NCBI GenBank assembly: GCA_964636575.1
Contig: CAZWSE010000003.1
Span: 5,127-69,126 of the forward strand
Source: CAZWSE01 sp964636575
GTDB taxonomy: Bacteria; Pseudomonadota; Alphaproteobacteria; Rhodobacterales; Rhodobacteraceae
Direction of reading: 5' to 3'
Length of the DNA: 64,000 nucleotides
Under the pieces are notes generated by a model. It did no database searches. It was given only the letters and a program-made list of their open reading frames with translations, and had not been told where the DNA came from. Made by a program: the position numbers and the translations under genes. Shown here in pieces: positions 26,841 to 36,228 of this stretch; position 1 is the first letter of the stretch, and every line of letters begins with the position of its first letter.

Positions 26841-28502
26841 ATGTTGCAGATTGATCTATGGAAACGGATCGTTATTTCGGGTCTTTGCGCCCTTGGCCTT
26901 TGGCTGGCGATGCCCAATGCCTTTTACACCAAAGTTGAGCAGCACAACGATGCGGTTGCCGCGATTGAGCTGTCGGGATCAACCGCTGAGCTGGACGCCC
27001 AAGCGGGGCAATGGCCAGATTGGCTGCCCAGCGGGTTGGTGAACCTTGGTCTTGATTTGCGCGGTGGTGCCCATTTGTTGGCCGAAGTGCAGGTGGAGCA
27101 GGTTTATGAGGCACGGATGTTGTCGCAATGGCCTGAAGTGCGCGATGCGCTGGATACCATTCGCGGCGAAACCGGTGGTGCCCGACGCCAGCAATCTGCC
27201 GGTGACGAGCTGCGTGTTCGGATTGCCAACATTGAAGCTGTCCCGCAAGCCCTTGAAATTGTTCGTGGGTTGGCGCAACCGATCCAAACCCTGACGGGCG
27301 TTGGTGCCAATGACATCGACGTCAGCGCTGAAGGCGATATCTTGGTCATTGCGCTATCTGACGCTGAAAAACTCGCCTCTGATCAGCGGACAGTTCAGCA
27401 ATCGCTGGAAATTATCCGCCGCCGGATTGATGAAGTCGGCACGCGGGAGCCAACCATTCAACGCCAAGGTGCGGATCGGATTTTGATCCAAGTGCCGGGC
27501 ATTGGGTCAGCGGCAGAGCTGAAAGAGATCATCGGAACGACGGCGCAACTGACGTTCAACGCGGTTGTGAGCCGTGGTACTGACCCCGAAGCCCGCGCTG
27601 GTATCGGCAATAAAATTGTACCTGCTATCGATGAGCCAGGGGCGTTTTACACGATCGCGGACTCGCCTGTTGTGACGGGCGAAGAGCTGGTTGATGCCCA
27701 ACCCGCGTTTGACCAAAACGGCAGCCCTGCGGTGAACTTTAGGTTCAACCCAACGGGCGCGCGCAAATTCGGCGACTATACGGCTGAGAATATCGGCAGC
27801 CCCTTTGCGATTGTTCTGGACGATGAAGTGATCAGCGCACCAACGATCCAATCCCACATTCCCGGTGGATCGGGTATTATCACGGGCAACTTCACAGCTG
27901 AGGAATCGACCAATCTGGCGGTTTTGCTGCGTGCAGGGGCTTTGCCGGCCGAGCTGACCTTCTTGGAGGAACGCACCATTGGCCCCGAACTGGGACAAGA
28001 CAGTATTGATGCCGGTAAGGTGGCGACAGTCGTGGCCTTTCTGGCGGTGCTCGTCTTTATGGGTCTCAGCTACGGGCTGTTCGGATTGTTCGCCAACATA
28101 GCTTTGATCATCAACATTGGGTTGATCTTTGGCTTGCTGAGCTTGATCGGCGGCACGCTGACGTTGCCCGGTATCGCAGGGATCGTGTTGACCGTGGGTA
28201 TGGCCGTGGATGCGAACGTGCTGGTGCTTGAGCGGATCAGGGAAGAGCTAAAGACCGCCAAAGGGCCTGCCCGCGCGATTGAACTGGGCTATGAAAAGGC
28301 ACTGTCGGCCATTGTGGATGCGAACATTACCACCTTTATGACAGCCGTTATCCTCTTTGTGATGGGGTCAGGGCCAGTGCGTGGGTTCGCGATTACGCTT
28401 GGGTTTGGCATCGTTACATCCGTCTTTACGGCCATCTTCGTCACGCGGCTGATGATTGTGATCTGGTTCGAACGCCGCCGTCCCAAAACGATTGAGGTAT
28501 AG
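26841..28502 (+). CDS. secD: Protein translocase subunit SecD
   Basis: 553 residues. TM1 near the N-terminus, 'GLDLRGGAHLL' (D1 motif), a large periplasmic P1 region with 'RRRIDEVGTREPTIQRQG', and the six-helix RND-like bundle including 'AGIVLTVGMAVDANVLVLERIREEL' (D4). SecD and SecF use the proton gradient to assist late steps of Sec export. Followed after three bases by secF. Confidence 0.97.
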   Translation: MLQIDLWKRIVISGLCALGLWLAMPNAFYTKVEQHNDAVAAIELSGSTAELDAQAGQWPDWLPSGLVNLGLDLRGGAHLLAEVQVEQVYEARMLSQWPEVRDALDTIRGETGGARRQQSAGDELRVRIANIEAVPQALEIVRGLAQPIQTLTGVGANDIDVSAEGDILVIALSDAEKLASDQRTVQQSLEIIRRRIDEVGTREPTIQRQGADRILIQVPGIGSAAELKEIIGTTAQLTFNAVVSRGTDPEARAGIGNKIVPAIDEPGAFYTIADSPVVTGEELVDAQPAFDQNGSPAVNFRFNPTGARKFGDYTAENIGSPFAIVLDDEVISAPTIQSHIPGGSGIITGNFTAEESTNLAVLLRAGALPAELTFLEERTIGPELGQDSIDAGKVATVVAFLAVLVFMGLSYGLFGLFANIALIINIGLIFGLLSLIGGTLTLPGIAGIVLTVGMAVDANVLVLERIREELKTAKGPARAIELGYEKALSAIVDANITTFMTAVILFVMGSGPVRGFAITLGFGIVTSVFTAIFVTRLMIVIWFERRRPKTIEV

Positions 28503-28505
28503 GCC

Positions 28506-29486
28506 ATGGCAATGCGTCTGAGACTTGTTCCCCAAGAAACCAGCTTTGATTTCTTTAAGCGTTGGAAGCTGTGGCTTGGGATTTCGGCCCTTATGATGGT
28601 CATCGCCTTTGCGTCATTCATGATCCAAGGTTTGAACTTCGGGATTGATTTCAGAGGCGGGACGACGATCCGCACCGAAAGCACGCAGCCCGTTGATATA
28701 GGCACCTACCGAGAGGCGCTGGCGCCGTTGGAGCTAGGCGATATCAACATTACCGAGGTCTTTGACCCGACGTTTGGGCCGGATAAAAACGTGACCCAGA
28801 TCCGCATCGAAGCGCAGCAAGGGTCTGAATCGGTCACCAAAGACATGCTTGAACGGGTCGAGGCGGCTTTGGTCGCGGCTGACCCAGGCTTTGTCACCCC
28901 ATTCCCGAGCGTGGAATCCGTTGGGCCGAAAGTATCCGGCGAATTGATCTGGACTGCCGTTTGGGCGGTGGTTTTGGCGATTGGTGCTGTGTTGGTCTAC
29001 ATCTGGCTCAGGTTTGAATGGCAGTTTGCCTTGGGCGCCGTGCTGGCCTTGGTGCATGACGTTATCCTGACCATTGGCGTCTTTTCAGAGCTTCAGATCA
29101 AATTCGATCTTGCGATTATCGCGGCTTTGCTGACCATCGTGGGTTATTCGCTGAACGACACGGTTGTTGTGTTCGACCGTGTTCGCGAAAACCTGCGCAA
29201 GTACAAGAAAACCGATCTGGCGGAAGTCATGAACAAGTCGATCAACGAGACGTTGAGCCGGACTGTTATGACATCGGTCACCACACTGCTGGCGCTTATT
29301 TCGCTGTACATTTTGGGCGGTGACGTGATCCGCGGATTTGTCTTTGCGATGATCTGGGGTGTGATTGTCGGGACCTATAGCTCGGTCTTCGTGGCATCCG
29401 CTATTTTGCTTTACTTCGGTGTGAAGCGGGATTGGTCCAAGCCTGACGCAAACGCAGGAAATCAATACGCCAACATAGATGCTTGA
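28506..29486 (+). CDS. secF: Protein translocase subunit SecF
   Basis: 326 residues; motifs 'FGIDFRGGTTIRTES' and 'GYSLNDTVVVFDRVRENLRKY' and 'LSRTVMTSVTTLLALISLYILGG' are family hallmarks. It partners SecD. The stop overlaps the start of the following TauE/SafE gene by eight bases, so translation of the two is probably coupled. Confidence 0.97.
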   Translation: MAMRLRLVPQETSFDFFKRWKLWLGISALMMVIAFASFMIQGLNFGIDFRGGTTIRTESTQPVDIGTYREALAPLELGDINITEVFDPTFGPDKNVTQIRIEAQQGSESVTKDMLERVEAALVAADPGFVTPFPSVESVGPKVSGELIWTAVWAVVLAIGAVLVYIWLRFEWQFALGAVLALVHDVILTIGVFSELQIKFDLAIIAALLTIVGYSLNDTVVVFDRVRENLRKYKKTDLAEVMNKSINETLSRTVMTSVTTLLALISLYILGGDVIRGFVFAMIWGVIVGTYSSVFVASAILLYFGVKRDWSKPDANAGNQYANIDA

Positions 29487-30231
29487 ATCGCTCAGCCAAG
29501 CCCTGCAAACGCCGGGCTTGATCTGGCTGTTTGCGGCAATTGGCTTTGCGGGGCTTGTGCGCGGTTTCACAGGTTTTGGCACGGCGCTTATTTTCGTTCC
29601 TGTCGCCGGTCGGTTTCTGCCCCCTGAACAGGTCATCGCGACCATGGCAATCACCGGCGTGCTCAGTTCCGCCACCTTGTTTCCAAGGGCGTGGAAAACG
29701 GCGGATCGGGCCGAAACGGGAATTCTGGTTCTGGCCGCGTTTGTCACGATACCGATTGGGCTATGGTTGCTGACCCTGTTGGATGTGCTGACCGTGCGTT
29801 GGAGCGTTGCGGCAATTTCATCCATCACGCTGGCAGCTATTGTGACCGGATGGCAGTGGCGGGGCCAACTTAAGACGCTTGGGCGTGTTGCAATCGGCGC
29901 TGTTGCCGGGCTTGTCAGTGGATTGACCGGGCTGACCGGGCCAATCGTGATCATGTTCTACCTGACCAATGCACGCAGCGCGCAGGCTGTTCGATCCAAC
30001 ACAATCTTGTTTCTCGGAGCCTTAGACATCGCCTTGGTCGCAAACCTTGCGGCTCAATCAAAAATTGATGTCTCAAACGTTGCGTTGGCGATTATTCTGG
30101 CGGTTCCCTATCTCACACTCACTTTGATTGGGCAGTCGTTGTTTGACCCTTCAAAGGAGCGCACTTATCGTGTGGTAGCTTATTGTGTGATCATGTTGGC
30201 CGTGATCACGGGCTTGCCCTTGCTGGACTAA
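29479..30231 (+). CDS. TauE/SafE family permease
   Basis: 250 residues, about eight hydrophobic helices in two related halves: 'GFAGLVRGFTGFGTALIFVPVAG' at the start and 'GAVAGLVSGLTGLTGPIVIMFYL' in the middle are the internal repeat motifs of the family. Predicted anion (sulfite or organosulfonate) exporter; substrate not visible. Overlaps secF and precedes the Mth938-like gene by 13 bases. A second, partial family member lies at the left edge of the window. Confidence 0.88.
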   Translation: MLESLSQALQTPGLIWLFAAIGFAGLVRGFTGFGTALIFVPVAGRFLPPEQVIATMAITGVLSSATLFPRAWKTADRAETGILVLAAFVTIPIGLWLLTLLDVLTVRWSVAAISSITLAAIVTGWQWRGQLKTLGRVAIGAVAGLVSGLTGLTGPIVIMFYLTNARSAQAVRSNTILFLGALDIALVANLAAQSKIDVSNVALAIILAVPYLTLTLIGQSLFDPSKERTYRVVAYCVIMLAVITGLPLLD

Positions 30232-30244
30232 GGAGAAAACGCCA

Positions 30245-30601
30245 ATGCGGTTGAACGAAGTCGTCTACAATGACGCGACCCCGATTGACGGGTACGGGCC
30301 TGGCTTTTTCCGGATCGGCGGAGAGGTGTTTGAAGGCGCTGTTTTGACAAGTGCTGCGGGCACGGTGATTTGGGGTGGCTACGAAGATGCGCAAGCACTG
30401 ACCGCGCTCGCGGGCGAGGTGGATGTTTTGTTTATCGGAACGGGCAGCGAGATTGCGCATATCCCGGCAGACCTAAGATCGGAGCTTGAAGCCGTGGGAC
30501 TGGGGGTTGAAGTGATGAACTCTCCCTCGGCCTGTCGCACGTACAATGTCTTGCTTTCAGAGGGGCGGCGCATTGCGGCGGCTTTGCTAACCGTTGCGTA
30601 A
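30245..30601 (+). CDS. Mth938-like domain-containing protein (DUF498)
   Basis: 118 residues matching the Mth938/NDUFAF3-like fold ('GYGPGFFRIGGEVFEGAVL', 'VLFIGTGSEIAHIPADLRSELEAVGLGVEVMNSPSACRTYNVLLSEGR'). Its human relative is a complex I assembly factor; the bacterial role is unknown. AAGGAGAAAA ribosome-binding site precedes the ATG. Placement right after secDF is common in alphaproteobacteria. Confidence 0.88.
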   Translation: MRLNEVVYNDATPIDGYGPGFFRIGGEVFEGAVLTSAAGTVIWGGYEDAQALTALAGEVDVLFIGTGSEIAHIPADLRSELEAVGLGVEVMNSPSACRTYNVLLSEGRRIAAALLTVA

Positions 30602-30610
30602 GCGCAGTAG

Positions 30611-31225
30611 ATGACTTTGACCGTTACCGATATCTGCGTCGCGCGGGGCGGCCTGCCTGTTTTGGCAGGGCTGTCGTTTTCGGTGTCATCAGGGCAGGCG
30701 TTGATTTTACGTGGGCCAAATGGGTCCGGCAAGACGACCCTTTTGCGGACGATTGCAGGGCTGCAACCAGCGCTTGCGGGCAGCATTGACGGGGCCGAGG
30801 ACAGTATTGCCTATGCGGCCCATTCGGATGGGTTGAAACCAACCCTAACGGTTGTCGAGAATCTGACGTTCTGGGCACGTATATTCGGGTCGCATGACAT
30901 TGAGCCTGCGCTGGAGGCTTTTGACTTGCAAGACTTGCGCAGCCGCATGGCGGGGGCTTTGTCGGCGGGTCAGAAACGGCGGCTTGGGCTGGGGCGGTTA
31001 CTTGTCACCCAGCGGCCCGTTTGGGTGCTGGATGAACCAACGGTGTCGTTGGATGAGGCTTCGGTTGCGTTGTTTGCCGATGCGGTCCGGTCGCACTTGG
31101 CAGACGGCGGATCAGCATTGATCGCAACCCACATCGATTTGGGGCTGGATGCGGATGTTTTGGATGTGACGCCCTACCGCGCGACGTTGGATGTTCTCGA
31201 TACACACGACGAGAGCTTTACATGA
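30611..31225 (+). CDS. ccmA: Haem exporter ATP-binding protein CcmA
   Basis: 204-residue ABC ATPase of cytochrome c maturation. Walker A 'GPNGSGKTTLLRTI' (about 38-51), signature 'LSAGQKRRLGLGRLL', Walker B 'PVWVLDEPTVSLD', switch His 'LIATHIDLG'. With CcmB it drives release of haem-loaded CcmE from CcmCD. Overlaps ccmB by four bases. Confidence 0.95.
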   Translation: MTLTVTDICVARGGLPVLAGLSFSVSSGQALILRGPNGSGKTTLLRTIAGLQPALAGSIDGAEDSIAYAAHSDGLKPTLTVVENLTFWARIFGSHDIEPALEAFDLQDLRSRMAGALSAGQKRRLGLGRLLVTQRPVWVLDEPTVSLDEASVALFADAVRSHLADGGSALIATHIDLGLDADVLDVTPYRATLDVLDTHDESFT

Positions 31226-31878
31226 TCGCGCTTTTGACCCGAGATTTGAAGCTCGCCTTTAGGGCAGGTGGCGGATTTGGACTGGGGCTTGCGTTTTTCC
31301 TAATCGTCACGGTCATGGTGCCTTTCAGTGTTGGCCCTGACACGAGTGTTCTGACCATCATTGCGCCCGGAATTTTGTGGTTGGGGGCCTTGTTGGCCTG
31401 CCTGTTGTCGCTTGATCGATTGCTGGCTTTGGACTGGGAAGACGGGACGCTTGATTTGTTGGCAACAGCACCTGTTCCTTTAGAGGCTGTCCTGAGCATC
31501 AAGGCTTTGGCGCATTGGATCACCACAGGGCTGCCTTTGGTGATTGCGGCCCCCGTTTTGGCAGTTCTTTTGAACCTGCCGCCAGAGGGGTACATCTGGC
31601 TCGTCGTGTCGCTTCTTGTGGGAACGCCTGCGCTGTCGGTTATTGGAACCTTTGGCGCGGCTTTGACCGTAGGTTTGAAACGCGGTGGCTTGCTATTGTC
31701 TTTGCTGGTCATGCCGCTTTATGTGCCCACCTTGATTTTCGGGGCGGAAGTTGCGCGACGCGGGGCCATCGGCATGGAACCAAGCACGCCACTGTTACTT
31801 CTGGGCGGGATCACCGCAGGGAGTATTGCGCTGCTGCCCTTTGCCAGCGCCGCAGTCTTGCGCGTCAATTTGCGCTAG
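31222..31878 (+). CDS. ccmB: Haem exporter permease CcmB
   Basis: 218-residue membrane protein with six hydrophobic segments; 'LLTRDLKLAFRAGGGFGLGLAFFLIVTVMVPF', 'WEDGTLDLLATAPVPLEAV' and 'LLVGTPALSVIGTFGAALTVG' are standard CcmB blocks. Partner of CcmA. Its ATG overlaps the ccmA stop (ATGA). Confidence 0.95.
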   Translation: MIALLTRDLKLAFRAGGGFGLGLAFFLIVTVMVPFSVGPDTSVLTIIAPGILWLGALLACLLSLDRLLALDWEDGTLDLLATAPVPLEAVLSIKALAHWITTGLPLVIAAPVLAVLLNLPPEGYIWLVVSLLVGTPALSVIGTFGAALTVGLKRGGLLLSLLVMPLYVPTLIFGAEVARRGAIGMEPSTPLLLLGGITAGSIALLPFASAAVLRVNLR

Positions 31879-31921
31879 ACTGCTTATTGAGACTGGTCAT
31901 TGAAACGAATAGGTAATCACC

Positions 31922-32653
31922 ATGTCTTTGTGGGAATATGCAAATCCGAAAAAATTTCTGAACCTGTCAATGCGGGTTCTTCCTTTCTTGTGGACTGCCG
32001 CTTTGGGCTGCCTTGTGATCGGGTTGACCTGGGGGTTCTTCTTTACGCCGGATGATTTCCGGCAAGGCTCAACCGTCAAGATTATCTACATACATGTCCC
32101 ATCCGCCTTCATCGCGATCAATGCGTGGTTGATGATGCTTGTGGCCTCATTGATCTGGATCGTGCGGCGTCATCATGTGAGCGCTTTGGCCGCCAAGGCT
32201 GCGGCCCCCGTGGGGGTTGTCATGACTGTGATCGGGCTGGCGACAGGCGCGATTTGGGGGCAACCGATGTGGGGTACCTATTGGGCATGGGATCCGCGAT
32301 TGACGTCTTTTTTGATCCTGTTTCTGTTCTATCTTGGATACATTGCTTTGTGGGAGGCGATTGAGGACCCTGATACGGCGGCTGATTTGACCTCTATCTT
32401 GTGTCTGGTCGGGTCGGTCTTTGCACTGCTGTCGCGCTATGCTGTAAACTTTTGGAACCAAGGGCTGCATCAGGGGGCGTCTTTGAGTTTGGACAAGGAA
32501 GAGAACGTTTCAGACGTGTTTTTCTTTCCTTTGTTGGTCTGTCTTGCGGGCTTTGTTTTGTTGTTTCTGGCACTGGTTTTATACCGTACGGGGACTGAAA
32601 TTCAGATCCGTCGCAAACGCGCTTTGGAAACCCGCGCGAGGATGCAGGCATGA
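31922..32653 (+). CDS. ccmC: Haem lyase/export protein CcmC
   Basis: 243 residues, six helices, with the tryptophan-rich haem-handling motif 'WGTYWAWDPRLTSFLILFLF' and conserved histidines in 'IIYIHVPSAFIAI' and 'NFWNQGLHQGASLSL'. It loads haem covalently onto CcmE. It overlaps ccmD by four bases (ATGA). Confidence 0.96.
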   Translation: MSLWEYANPKKFLNLSMRVLPFLWTAALGCLVIGLTWGFFFTPDDFRQGSTVKIIYIHVPSAFIAINAWLMMLVASLIWIVRRHHVSALAAKAAAPVGVVMTVIGLATGAIWGQPMWGTYWAWDPRLTSFLILFLFYLGYIALWEAIEDPDTAADLTSILCLVGSVFALLSRYAVNFWNQGLHQGASLSLDKEENVSDVFFFPLLVCLAGFVLLFLALVLYRTGTEIQIRRKRALETRARMQA

Positions 32654-32802
32654 TCCCTGATCTTGGAAAATACGCTGGGACTGTTCTGTCCGCCTACGCT
32701 GCAACGATTGTGTTGCTCGTGATCTTGGTTGCTTGGACCCTGTACCGTGGCCGTAAAGTTCGGGCTGAGATGGCTGAGTTGGAGCGCAAGAAAGATGGCT
32801 AA
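32650..32802 (+). CDS. ccmD: Haem exporter small subunit CcmD
   Basis: 50-residue protein: a short N-terminal segment 'MIPDLGKYAGTVLSAY', one membrane helix (AATIVLLVILVAWTL) and a charged tail (RGRKVRAEMAELERKKDG), the usual CcmD layout. It overlaps ccmC by four bases and ccmG by eight. It stabilises the CcmC-CcmE complex in E. coli. Confidence 0.9.
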   Translation: MIPDLGKYAGTVLSAYAATIVLLVILVAWTLYRGRKVRAEMAELERKKDG

Positions 32803-33334
32803 GATTTCGCCCTTGATGATCGCGCCGCCGGTGATCTTTATCGGGTTCGCCGTCATGGCTGGTATCGGCATGTTTCGTGCGGACAAAGATGCTTTGCCAT
32901 CCGCGCGTGAAGGCCAAGCGGCGCCTTCGGTCGTCGTCAGCGACTTGCCTGGTAAAGTGAGTTTTTCGGACGGTGATCTGCGCAAAGGTGACGTGAAACT
33001 GGTGAACTATTGGGCCAGTTGGTGTGCCCCATGTCGCGCAGAACATCCCAACCTTGAGACTTTGGCTGGTGAAGGCATTCCGATCTATGGGGTGAACTAC
33101 AAGGATGATGCGCCGAAGGCTTTGAAGTTTCTGGATGATCTTGGTGATCCCTATGTCGCGATTGGCGCGGATGACAGTGGGCGCATGGCACTGGATTGGG
33201 GCGTATATGGTGTGCCCGAAACCTATGTGATCGATGCACAAGGCGTAATTGTTGCCCGATTTGCGGGGCCAATTACGGCACGCGTTTTGAAAGAGACCAT
33301 CCGTCCTGCGATTGAGGCTGCGCGAGCAAATTGA
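32795..33334 (+). CDS. ccmG: Thiol:disulfide interchange protein CcmG/DsbE
   Basis: 179-residue membrane-anchored periplasmic thioredoxin. N-terminal anchor (ISPLMIAPPVIFIGFAVMAGI), active site 'WASWCAPCRAEHPNLE', and the family cis-proline region 'YGVPETYVIDAQG'. It reduces apocytochrome haem-binding cysteines. The start MAKISPL at 32795 overlaps ccmD. Last gene of the yajC-to-ccmG rightward run. Confidence 0.95.
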   Translation: MAKISPLMIAPPVIFIGFAVMAGIGMFRADKDALPSAREGQAAPSVVVSDLPGKVSFSDGDLRKGDVKLVNYWASWCAPCRAEHPNLETLAGEGIPIYGVNYKDDAPKALKFLDDLGDPYVAIGADDSGRMALDWGVYGVPETYVIDAQGVIVARFAGPITARVLKETIRPAIEAARAN

Positions 33335-33360
33335 GCGCTGGCGCGCACGCCATTTTTCAT

Positions 33361-33394
33361 GCCTCCGGCGGGGATGTATTCTAGAACAAAGAAG
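33361..33394 (+). repeat. Copy of a dispersed intergenic element
   Basis: GCCTCCGGCGGGGATGTATT followed by CTAGAACAAAGAAG. The first half matches the copy at 43031-43063; the tail is of a different subtype. It sits just after ccmG and reads in the same direction as it. Confidence 0.5.
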
Positions 33395-33398
33395 TGCA

Positions 33399-33430
33399 AA
33401 AGGCCCCGCGTTTGACGGGGCCTTTGGTTT
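33399..33430. terminator. Terminator between convergent ccmG and acnA
   Basis: Perfect ten-base stem (33399-33408 with 33416-33425), seven-base loop, AAA on one side and TTT on the other. It can serve both converging genes. Confidence 0.8.
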
Positions 33431-33445
33431 CTTGTGTCTGGCGGT

Positions 33446-36133
33446 TTAGGCTGCTTGTGCGAGGTTTCTGAGCACGTAGTGCAGCACGCCGCCGTGTTCA
33501 ATGTATTCGATTTCAATCGCTGTATCGATCCGGCATTTGAGACCGATTTCATGGACGGTGCCATCGGCCATTGTGATCGTGCAAGGGACCTCTTGCAAAG
33601 GTTCAATGGTATCGAGCCCTGAGATTGAAACCGTTTCTTCACCTGTGAGCCCAAGCGATTTGCGTGTGTGCCCGCCTGTAAATTCGAATGGGATAACGCC
33701 CATGCCCACGAGGTTGGAGCGGTGGATCCGTTCAAAGCTTTCAGCGATCACGGCCTTTACCCCGAGCAGAGCGGTGCCTTTTGCCGCCCAATCACGGCTG
33801 GAGCCAGCGCCATATTGTTCGCCCCCGAAGATCACGAGCGGTGTGCCTGCGGCTTGGTGTGCCATGGCTGCGTCATAGATGGAGGTTTGTTTGCCATCGG
33901 GGCCTTTTGTGTAGCCGCCTTCGACACCGTCCAGCATTTCGTTTTTGATCCGAATGTTGGCGAAAGTGCCGCGCATCATGACTTCGTGGTTGCCACGACG
34001 CGAACCGTAGGAGTTGAATTCGCGCTGCGGCACTTGACGGTCGATCAAGTATTGGCCGGCCGGTGTTGTGTCTTTGAACGATCCCGCAGGGCTGATGTGG
34101 TCTGTGGTGATCATATCGCCAAGCAAGGCCAGAACTTTCGCCCCGTCGATGTTCTCAATCGTGCCCGGGTTCGGACCCATACCTTGGAAGTAAGGTGGGT
34201 TTTGAACGTAGGTGGATGCAGGCGGCCAGTCATAGGTTTTTTCGTCCGTGGTTTCCACGCCTTGCCACTTTTCGTCGCCCTTGAAGACATCTGCATACTT
34301 TGTGAGGAAAGCTTCGCGGGTCACGGTTGCTTCGACCAGTTCAGCCACTTCTTGCGTCGTTGGCCAAATGTCTTTGAGGTAGATGTCTTGGCCGTCACTG
34401 CCTTGGCCCAAAGGCTCAGAGGTGAGATCGATATCCAATGTGCCCGCCAGCGCGTAGGCCACGACCAAGGGGGGCGATGCCAGATAGTTTGCGCGGACGT
34501 CGGGGCTGATGCGGCCTTCAAAGTTGCGGTTGCCGGACAGGACAGCGGTGGCAACAAGGTCACCTTCGTGGATGGCTTCTGATATCTCTTTTTGCAGTGG
34601 TCCCGAGTTCCCGATGCAGGTTGTGCAGCCATAGCCCACCAAGTTGAACCCGATCTTGTCGAGGTCCGTTTGCAGGCCTGCAGCTTCTAGATAAGCGGAT
34701 ACAACTTGCGAACCTGGTGCGAGCGAGGTTTTGACCCAAGGCTTACGGTCAAGTCCCAAAGCGGCTGCCTTGCGCGCCACCAATCCTGCGCCAATCATGA
34801 CATAGGGGTTGGATGTATTGGTGCAGGACGTGATGGATGCGATAACGACCTTGCCGCTTTCCATGTCGTAGTCTTCACCTGCAACAGGGGCCTTCTTGCC
34901 CATCGGACGCTTGAAGGTATCGGCCATTTCTTTGGTGAAGGCTTCTTTGGCGTTGGTAAGCGCTACAAAGTCCTGTGGGCGTTTGGGACCAGAGATCGCT
35001 GGCACGATCGAGGCCATATCAAGCTCAAGCGTGTCTGTGTAGATCGGAGCATAGTCTGCATCGCGCCACATGCCGTTTTCTTTGGCATAGGCCTCAACCA
35101 ATGCAACGCGGTCTTCGTCGCGGCCGGTGTTGCTGAGGTAGCGCAGGGTTTCACCGTCGATAGGGAAGAACCCGCAGGTGGCTCCATATTCAGGGGCCAT
35201 ATTGGCGATTGTAGCGCGGTCGGCCAGTGGCAGATGGTCCAGGCCTTCGCCGTAGAATTCCACGAATTTGCCGACAACACCCTTGGCACGCAGCATTTCG
35301 ACCACTTTTAGAACCAAGTCGGTCCCTGTGGTACCTTCCATCATCCGGCCAGTCAGTTTGAAGCCGATGACTTCCGGGATCAGCATGGAAATCGGCTGGC
35401 CCAGCATCGCAGCTTCGGCTTCGATCCCGCCGACGCCCCAGCCAAGCACAGCAGCGCCGTTGACCATTGTGGTGTGGCTGTCTGTGCCGACGAGTGTGTC
35501 AGGATAGGCGACTTCTTCGCCGTTTTGATCTGTGTCCGTCCAAACCGTTTGGCTGAGGTATTCAAGGTTTACTTGGTGACAAATGCCTGTGCCCGGAGGA
35601 ACAACGCGGAAGTTGTTAAAGGCGTTTTGACCCCATTTGAGGAAGGTGTAGCGTTCCATATTGCGTTGGTATTCACGGTCAACGTTCATCTGGAACGCGC
35701 GAGGGTTGCCGAACTCGTCAATCATGACGGAGTGGTCGATGACCAAATCGACAGGGTTCAACGGGTTAATCTTGTCGGCGTCCCCGCCAAGGCTGATGAT
35801 GGCGTCACGCATAGCAGCCAGATCAACAACCGCAGGCACGCCGGTAAAGTCTTGCAACAAAACGCGGGCAGGGCGGTAGGCGATTTCACGGGGGTTCTTG
35901 CCGCCTTTGGCACCCCATTCGGCGAAGGCTTTGATGTCGTCAGTGCTAACGGTCTTGCCGTCTTCAAAGCGCAGCATGTTTTCCAGAACCACTTTCAACG
36001 CGGCTGGAAGGCGGGAAAAGTCACCCAAACCGGCCTCTGTTGCGGCAGGGATGGAATAAAAGGACATCTTCTTCCCACCAGCTGAAATCGTTTTGCGGGA
36101 TTTGGCTGTATCTTGTCCGACGGTAATGGGCAT
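33446..36133 (-). CDS. acnA: Aconitate hydratase A
   Basis: 895-residue TCA-cycle enzyme converting citrate to isocitrate through a [4Fe-4S] cluster. Cluster cysteines are in 'ITSCTNTSNPYVMIG' and 'GCTTCIGNSGPL'; the substrate-binding 'SYGSRRGNHEVMMRGTFANIR' and 'YGAGSSRDWAAKG' motifs are complete. I start at 36133 (MPITVGQDTAKSRKT), the usual start; the frame continues 31 codons upstream without family similarity. Divergent from a DUF1223 gene, with a putative operator between them. Confidence 0.96.
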   Translation of the reverse strand: MPITVGQDTAKSRKTISAGGKKMSFYSIPAATEAGLGDFSRLPAALKVVLENMLRFEDGKTVSTDDIKAFAEWGAKGGKNPREIAYRPARVLLQDFTGVPAVVDLAAMRDAIISLGGDADKINPLNPVDLVIDHSVMIDEFGNPRAFQMNVDREYQRNMERYTFLKWGQNAFNNFRVVPPGTGICHQVNLEYLSQTVWTDTDQNGEEVAYPDTLVGTDSHTTMVNGAAVLGWGVGGIEAEAAMLGQPISMLIPEVIGFKLTGRMMEGTTGTDLVLKVVEMLRAKGVVGKFVEFYGEGLDHLPLADRATIANMAPEYGATCGFFPIDGETLRYLSNTGRDEDRVALVEAYAKENGMWRDADYAPIYTDTLELDMASIVPAISGPKRPQDFVALTNAKEAFTKEMADTFKRPMGKKAPVAGEDYDMESGKVVIASITSCTNTSNPYVMIGAGLVARKAAALGLDRKPWVKTSLAPGSQVVSAYLEAAGLQTDLDKIGFNLVGYGCTTCIGNSGPLQKEISEAIHEGDLVATAVLSGNRNFEGRISPDVRANYLASPPLVVAYALAGTLDIDLTSEPLGQGSDGQDIYLKDIWPTTQEVAELVEATVTREAFLTKYADVFKGDEKWQGVETTDEKTYDWPPASTYVQNPPYFQGMGPNPGTIENIDGAKVLALLGDMITTDHISPAGSFKDTTPAGQYLIDRQVPQREFNSYGSRRGNHEVMMRGTFANIRIKNEMLDGVEGGYTKGPDGKQTSIYDAAMAHQAAGTPLVIFGGEQYGAGSSRDWAAKGTALLGVKAVIAESFERIHRSNLVGMGVIPFEFTGGHTRKSLGLTGEETVSISGLDTIEPLQEVPCTITMADGTVHEIGLKCRIDTAIEIEYIEHGGVLHYVLRNLAQAA

Positions 36134-36228
36134 GTCTGGCTCCGGTGTAAGAAAAAGGTAAGCGTTTGAGGGGTATTTGCCTGATAGACACTTCGCGTTC
36201 AAGGCAGATTCGGTGGGGTGCGGCAATT

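Noticed and set aside
29085..29954. Leftward 289-codon frame antisense to secF and the TauE/SafE gene
   Set aside because: Crosses two real genes, with no start signal or recognisable domain.
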